NCBI GenBank assembly: GCA_023436245.1
Contig: JAEZJZ010000046.1
Location: 40,160 to 104,159 of the forward strand
Direction: 5' to 3'
DNA from: Bacillota bacterium
Lineage (GTDB): Bacteria; Bacillota; UBA994; UBA5500
Length of the DNA: 64,000 nt
Of the stretch, positions 60,011 through 64,000 are shown piece by piece. The position numbers and the translations under genes are program-made. Within the stretch, counting starts at the first letter, position 1. Each line of letters begins with the position of its first letter. The notes beneath the pieces were generated by a model. The model made no database searches and was not told where the DNA came from. It worked only from the letters and a program-made list of their open reading frames with translations.

Positions 60011-61752
60011 ACGAGCACCTCCTTGATCCCCGCCTGCAGCAGTTGATACAACCGCGAGCCGGTATCGCTGGCCAACTGCAGCCGTTCACCCTGTTCCAGT
60101 ACCTGCCCTTGCTCCAGAATGACAATCCGGTCTGCCCGGTTAATCGTCTCCAGCCGATGGGCAATGATCACCGCTGTGCGGCCGCAGAGCAAGCGATCCA
60201 GCGCCCGCTCGATTTTCTGTTCAGTCACCGGGTCGAGCCGCGATGATGGCTCATCCAGCACGATGATGGACGGGTTGGCCAGGAAACAACGGGCCAAGGC
60301 CAGCAACTGGGCCTCGCCTGCCGATAGCCCGGCGCCGCCGGCGGGCAAGATGGCATCCAGCCCGTCCACCAGGGACCGCAGCCAAGGGCCGAGCCCCAGC
60401 TCCTGCAGCACCGTCAGAATCTGCCCATCCTCCACTCCCCGGCGGAAGAAGGTGAGGTTGTCTCGCACCGTGCCGTGAAAGAGCTGCACTTCCTGGGTGA
60501 CAACACCTACCCGCCGTCTCAGATCTGCCAACTTCGCGTCCGCGGCCGGCATGCCGCTGAGCAAGACCTCCCCCCGCGACGGGTCATAGAAGCGCGCGAT
60601 CAGGCGACCGATGGTGGTCTTGCCGCTGCCGGTTCGACCGAGCAGCCCCAGCACCTGTCCAGCTGGCAGATCAAAGTCTACGCCGCGCAGCACTAGTTGA
60701 TCATCTTCATACGCAAACTGCACGTTGCGGAACTGCAGCGCCAGTGCGCCTTCCGGCAGATCGACTCCCGGGCCGTCCTGCACGGCTGATCGCTCCGCAA
60801 ACAGGCCCTCGATCCGGCTGATGCTGGCAGTAGCCCGCTGTAGATCCTGCAACTGATTGCGCAGCTCCGTAATCGGCTCCTTCAGCAGGTCTGTATAGCG
60901 GGTGATCAGATAAACAGTACCCAGGCTGATGCTGCCCCTAAGAAAGAGCCATGCACCTAGACCAAAAGCCAGCCCATTGCCGAGCAGGAAAACGAAAGAC
61001 CCAGAGGTTCTCATCCAGGCATGCAGCCGGTAGGCCTGGGTCTGAATGCGCAACCAATCGCGCAGTTCCGTGTACAGACGGTGCATCGCATATCCGACGG
61101 CGCCGTTGGCACGGATGTCCTCGGTTCCAGCCAAGTGTTCACCCAGCCAGCCGTAGAACTTGCCTGCCATGCCCCTGGCCTCCGTCAGTTTTCCCACCGC
61201 CAAGCTGCGTGTGTAGTTCAGCACCAGAAGGGCGATCGCGGTGAAAGCCGTCAGCACCAGACCGAGTCGCCAATCTTCACGATAGAGCATGGCCAAAACG
61301 CCGCAGAGCAGCAACAGATTGGAAATGATGCCGATCGCGAACTGAGAGAAGAAGTTGCTCAGCAAGTTGACATCGCCATCAAGGCGCTCGATCAACTCCC
61401 CGGGGGCGTGGGACTTGTGGAAAGACATGTCCAGACGCAGGCAGTGCTTCACCAAATCGGCGCGCAGCGCGTTGGTGGCAGTCCAGCCGACATCCTCGCC
61501 AACATACCGACCGGCTCCATTAACAACTTCCCGGAGGACCACTGCCAAAAGGAAGAGCAGTGCCAAGTTGACCAACTGCGCGAGCGGAGCCCCGCCTTGA
61601 GCGCCGTCCAAGAAGTGACGCACAATCTGCGGATTGAGCAACTGCAGCCCGAGCGCGCCAAACATCAACAGGGCCAGCAGCCCGACCTTAACCCTCTGGG
61701 GCCAAAGGTACTTGTAAAGCAATTGCCAGTATCTTCTTAAGGGAATCCTCAT
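60007..61752 (-). CDS. ABC exporter half-transporter, NBD with LSAGE signature
   Basis: 581 residues. Membrane domain in roughly the first 320, then ATPase with Walker A GRTGSGKTT, signature LSAGEAQLLALARCFL (LSAGE instead of LSGGQ) and Walker B IIVLDEPSSRLD with the glutamate intact. Pairs with the downstream gene. In the heterodimer, one ATP site would pair a weak signature with a strong Walker B, the other a normal signature with FDDLSS. ATG at 61752 follows GAGGTGG by 6 nt. Confidence 0.92.
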   Translation of the reverse strand: MRIPLRRYWQLLYKYLWPQRVKVGLLALLMFGALGLQLLNPQIVRHFLDGAQGGAPLAQLVNLALLFLLAVVLREVVNGAGRYVGEDVGWTATNALRADLVKHCLRLDMSFHKSHAPGELIERLDGDVNLLSNFFSQFAIGIISNLLLLCGVLAMLYREDWRLGLVLTAFTAIALLVLNYTRSLAVGKLTEARGMAGKFYGWLGEHLAGTEDIRANGAVGYAMHRLYTELRDWLRIQTQAYRLHAWMRTSGSFVFLLGNGLAFGLGAWLFLRGSISLGTVYLITRYTDLLKEPITELRNQLQDLQRATASISRIEGLFAERSAVQDGPGVDLPEGALALQFRNVQFAYEDDQLVLRGVDFDLPAGQVLGLLGRTGSGKTTIGRLIARFYDPSRGEVLLSGMPAADAKLADLRRRVGVVTQEVQLFHGTVRDNLTFFRRGVEDGQILTVLQELGLGPWLRSLVDGLDAILPAGGAGLSAGEAQLLALARCFLANPSIIVLDEPSSRLDPVTEQKIERALDRLLCGRTAVIIAHRLETINRADRIVILEQGQVLEQGERLQLASDTGSRLYQLLQAGIKEVLV

Positions 61753-61855
61753 TCTGCACCACCTCATCAAGCATCAGCTTTTTCCATTCTATCAAGCGGT
61801 GAGCGCTCGGGAAGTGTAAAGCTTTGATCAGACTGAACACGCCTGACGCAATGCA

Positions 61856-61882
61856 AGAAGTGGCGCACCGCGCGCCACTTCT
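61856..61882. terminator. Hairpin terminator between the exporter and TIM-barrel genes
   Basis: Eleven-base arms agaagtggcgc (61856-61866) and gcgccacttct (61872-61882), followed by cttt on the plus strand. It lies just after the stop (61896) of the minus-strand TIM-barrel gene. Confidence 0.7.
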
Positions 61883-61895
61883 CTTTGACGATGGA

Positions 61896-62720
61896 CTAAT
61901 AGGCGGTGACGCTCCGCAACTGCCGGGTAAGCGAAGCCAGACTGTCTGCGATTTCGGCAGACTGGCCCTTCACCTCCAGAGCCGCATAGACCATGGAGTA
62001 TTGTCCGAACTGCAGCAGTGCGGGCAGAAAGTCCACTTCCCCTTGCCCGATCGGCAGATGCGTCCCCGTCCTGATGTCCCTCCCCCGGACGGCGTCACTC
62101 AAGTGCAGTCCGGTCACATGCACCCCTCTGCATGCTGCAACTACCTGAGCTATGTCCTCCTCGTCATGATGACAGTGAGAGATGTCAATCAGTGCACCCA
62201 GCCCCAGGTGCTGCTCCACGAACTGCAGGTAATGCTGTAGCCCCAGAAAGGCGAAATATTCACCCTTGGAGTGGCTCTCCAGCGAAAGCGTAATCCCCTT
62301 GTCTTCATACCTTGGCAGCCAGTGGCTTGTCAGCCGGTCAAACAACTCCAGACAGAGGGCGCGATCATCCGTACTGGGGGTGAACTCGGGTGGATGGAAG
62401 GAGACATCCTCCATGAAATGCTGCTCGGCCAAACGTAGACCATCCGTCAGCAGATCGTCCCACGCCTGTAGGTGCTGTTTCGTCTGCAACACCCCAAGTC
62501 CGCCAACATGCAAGGTGAGACGATACTTGCGCATGAAGTCAGGCATCTCCTTGATCGACAGTCCCAGCGTCCCAGCATAGAACTTGGGCGTCAACTGCAC
62601 GCCGCGGAAGCCAAACCGCTCTGCGATCTCATCAATCTTCTGCCATCGCTGCAGCGGCTGGTCCAAGAGCAGCAAGGCGGCGACATTGTCGCCGCCGATT
62701 TCATCCATGGCGAAATACAC
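61896..62720 (-). CDS. Sugar phosphate isomerase/epimerase-like TIM-barrel protein
   Basis: 274 residues of the AP-endonuclease family 2 fold: IDEIAERFGFRGVQL, then LTLHVGGLG, LSLESHSKGEY (metal glutamate), GALIDISHCHHDEE (metal aspartate/histidines), VTGLHLSDA and VYAALEVKGQ (metal glutamate), all in the expected order. A metal-dependent isomerase or epimerase is likely; no pathway neighbour helps decide. Start GTG 62720 with a poor site; ATG 62708 is an alternative. The gene is divergent from the aldo/keto reductase. Confidence 0.82.
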   Translation of the reverse strand: MYFAMDEIGGDNVAALLLLDQPLQRWQKIDEIAERFGFRGVQLTPKFYAGTLGLSIKEMPDFMRKYRLTLHVGGLGVLQTKQHLQAWDDLLTDGLRLAEQHFMEDVSFHPPEFTPSTDDRALCLELFDRLTSHWLPRYEDKGITLSLESHSKGEYFAFLGLQHYLQFVEQHLGLGALIDISHCHHDEEDIAQVVAACRGVHVTGLHLSDAVRGRDIRTGTHLPIGQGEVDFLPALLQFGQYSMVYAALEVKGQSAEIADSLASLTRQLRSVTAY

Positions 62721-62922
62721 GATGCATCACTCTCACTTTCTACCTATTCCCTTAGCCACGTGCTCCATTTTCTCCTGCCGCCGCCAGCAAATGCCCGACC
62801 TGTTCCAGGCAGGAATGACACCGCAGGTGAGTTAGTACGCCACCCAAAACAGTTGGAGCGTCCCGTCTGGAAATGCTATCATCTACATGTAGCAACATGG
62901 ATCTAGGAAAGGAGCACTGACG

Positions 62923-63951
62923 ATGCAAGAGACGAGACTTGGCCGGACCGGCATGTCGATCCGACGTCTAGGATTCGGCGGGATTCCGGTGCAGACAGTC
63001 GGTCGCGAACAAGCGCTGGAGACGGTCCGTCATGCCTACGAGCGAGGGATCAACTTCTTCGACACGGCTCAGGCCTATACCACTAGCGAGGGCATCATCG
63101 GCGAAGCGCTGGCCGATGTTAGGCACGATGTCTTCCTGGCCACCAAGTCAGGCGGCAAAGACGTGGAGACGGTCACGCGGCATCTGGCCGCTTCGCTGAA
63201 GAGCCTGCGGACCGACCATATCGATCTCTACCAACTGCACAATGTCGTGGGCGACGAGGCGCTGGAGAAGCTGCTCGCACGCGGGGGAGTGCTGGACTAT
63301 CTGAAATCACAGCGGGAAGCTGGCAGCATCCGGCATATCGGCATCACCAGCCATCGCCTGGAGACGGCGATCAAAGCGGTCCGCACTGGCGAATTCGCCA
63401 CGATACAGTTCCCGTTCAACTACATCGAACACGATGCCGCCGCTGAGCTGTTCCCCTTGGCGCGCCGGATGGATGTCGGCATCATCGTGATGAAACCGAT
63501 TGCCGGCGGAGCGATGACCCATCCGGCTGCATCGATCAAGTGGATCTTGAATCAAGTCACGGATGTAGTCATCCCGGGCATGGAGAGCAAGGAACTGGTG
63601 GACAAGAACATCGCTGCGGCCGAGCAAGGGCCTCCCTCCGAGCAGGAGTTGGTCGCCTTGCAACAACTAGCAGACGAATTGGGACCTGTCTTCTGTCGCC
63701 GCTGTGCCTATTGCCTGCCCTGTCCGCAGGGCATTCCGGTCAACTTCCTGGCCTCGGCCGAACTCTTCTTCAATCGCTCCGGGTGGCACAAGCTGGACGG
63801 AAGCCATGTCGAATCCTTCCGCAAGGGGTTGGACTGCGCTGGCTGTAAAGTCTGCGAGGGGCGCTGTCCCTACAACCTGCCACTGTCGCGAATCGTTCCC
63901 GAGAGCAGCGCCAAGATGCTGGAGAAAGCGCGCGCCCTCGGCAAGTGCTAG
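62923..63951 (+). CDS. Aldo/keto reductase with C-terminal [4Fe-4S] ferredoxin-type motifs
   Basis: 342 residues. Reductase barrel with the catalytic Asp/Tyr pair in FFDTAQAYTTS, lysine in LATKSGG and histidine in LYQLHNV. C-terminal part has CRRCAYCLPCPQGI and CAGCKVCEGRCPYNLP, eight cysteines plus one, matching the iron-sulfur-binding tail of the ferredoxin-type aldo/keto reductases in anaerobes. It probably reduces a carbonyl, possibly with ferredoxin. ATG follows AAAGGAG by 8 nt. It runs to the window end without a neighbour. Confidence 0.9.
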   Translation: MQETRLGRTGMSIRRLGFGGIPVQTVGREQALETVRHAYERGINFFDTAQAYTTSEGIIGEALADVRHDVFLATKSGGKDVETVTRHLAASLKSLRTDHIDLYQLHNVVGDEALEKLLARGGVLDYLKSQREAGSIRHIGITSHRLETAIKAVRTGEFATIQFPFNYIEHDAAAELFPLARRMDVGIIVMKPIAGGAMTHPAASIKWILNQVTDVVIPGMESKELVDKNIAAAEQGPPSEQELVALQQLADELGPVFCRRCAYCLPCPQGIPVNFLASAELFFNRSGWHKLDGSHVESFRKGLDCAGCKVCEGRCPYNLPLSRIVPESSAKMLEKARALGKC

Positions 63952-63980
63952 CTGACGAAGCCTAACGAAATACGAAGCCC

Positions 63981-63995
63981 GGGGGGGGGGGGGGG
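63981..63995. repeat. 15-base poly-G homopolymer near the window end
   Basis: Fifteen consecutive G at 63981-63995, 30 nt after the aldo/keto reductase stop, followed by aggat. Either a real slippage-prone tract or an assembly-edge artefact. Confidence 0.8.
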
Positions 63996-64000
63996 AGGAT

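Noticed and set aside
1..64000. CRISPR arrays, tRNA/rRNA genes, integrases or transposases
   Set aside because: No regular short direct repeats, cloverleaf sequences, rRNA segments or transposase motifs were found; the palindromic repeats are not in evenly spaced arrays.

Overview
The window reads as one continuous piece of a GC-rich genome from a Gram-positive, probably anaerobic member of the Firmicutes (Bacillota). The grounds are strong AGGAGG-type ribosome binding sites in front of nearly every gene, TTGACA/TATAAT-like promoters, frequent GTG and TTG starts, a c-di-AMP receptor (DarA/PstA-like), a ferredoxin-linked 2-oxoacid oxidoreductase, hemerythrin and RIC-type proteins, and a lipobox lipoprotein with no outer-membrane genes. 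The exact lineage cannot be settled by reading. No rRNA, tRNA, CRISPR array, prophage or insertion sequence was seen. Intrinsic terminators are unusually clear and punctuate almost every transcription unit.

Layout. 0-3.2 kb: partial methionine aminopeptidase, two GNAT acetyltransferases, a papain-like YiiX/NlpC-type protein. 3.4-8.3 kb: heterodimeric ABC exporter and an S41-like lipoprotein. 8.4-12.1 kb: P-loop protein and a four-subunit 2-oxoacid:ferredoxin oxidoreductase. 12.2-14.5 kb: ECF sigma factor, zinc-finger anti-sigma-like protein and membrane protein, then a YdcF protein. 14.7-18.7 kb: small hypothetical gene, c-di-AMP receptor, and a remarkable secreted M16-type metallopeptidase fused to an ABC-2 permease. 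18.8-24.4 kb: CorA gene with an apparent frameshift, phosphatase, flavin-type oxidase, DUF2225, rsgA (apparent CTG start), rocD. 24.6-28.5 kb: three proteins of unknown function and repeats. 28.6-34.9 kb: ECF sigma factor, membrane protein, and two ABC systems, the last ending in a permease fused to a catalytically dead M1-peptidase-like domain. 35-41.7 kb: DUF302, DUF6440, PepV-like M20 peptidase, a YtrA-type GntR/ABC module, DUF368 (PopT) and a DUF362 ferredoxin protein. 41.9-47.9 kb: two large secreted proteins (FecR; NHL plus copper-amine-oxidase-like domain). 48.1-50.7 kb: a compact FNR-type nitrosative-stress/low-oxygen regulon. 51.4-55.9 kb: methyltransferase, a second YtrA-type GntR/ABC module, and a kinase-like/Nudix fusion. 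56-64 kb: esterase, solitary adenine methylase, second heterodimeric ABC exporter, TIM-barrel protein and an Fe-S aldo/keto reductase.

Themes. Transport of peptides, lipids or drugs across the envelope dominates: two exporter heterodimers, two GntR-regulated ABC modules, one ECF-linked ABC cluster, and two permeases fused to peptidase-like ectodomains. The best-supported regulatory story is a Crp/Fnr regulator at 49.1 kb, flanked by two hemerythrin-type genes whose promoters carry TGAT-N4-ATCA boxes with identical class II geometry. The most unusual gene is the M16-ABC-2 fusion at 15.7-18.7 kb. Several families of palindromic dispersed repeats sit between genes, and one forms the 3' end of a coding sequence.
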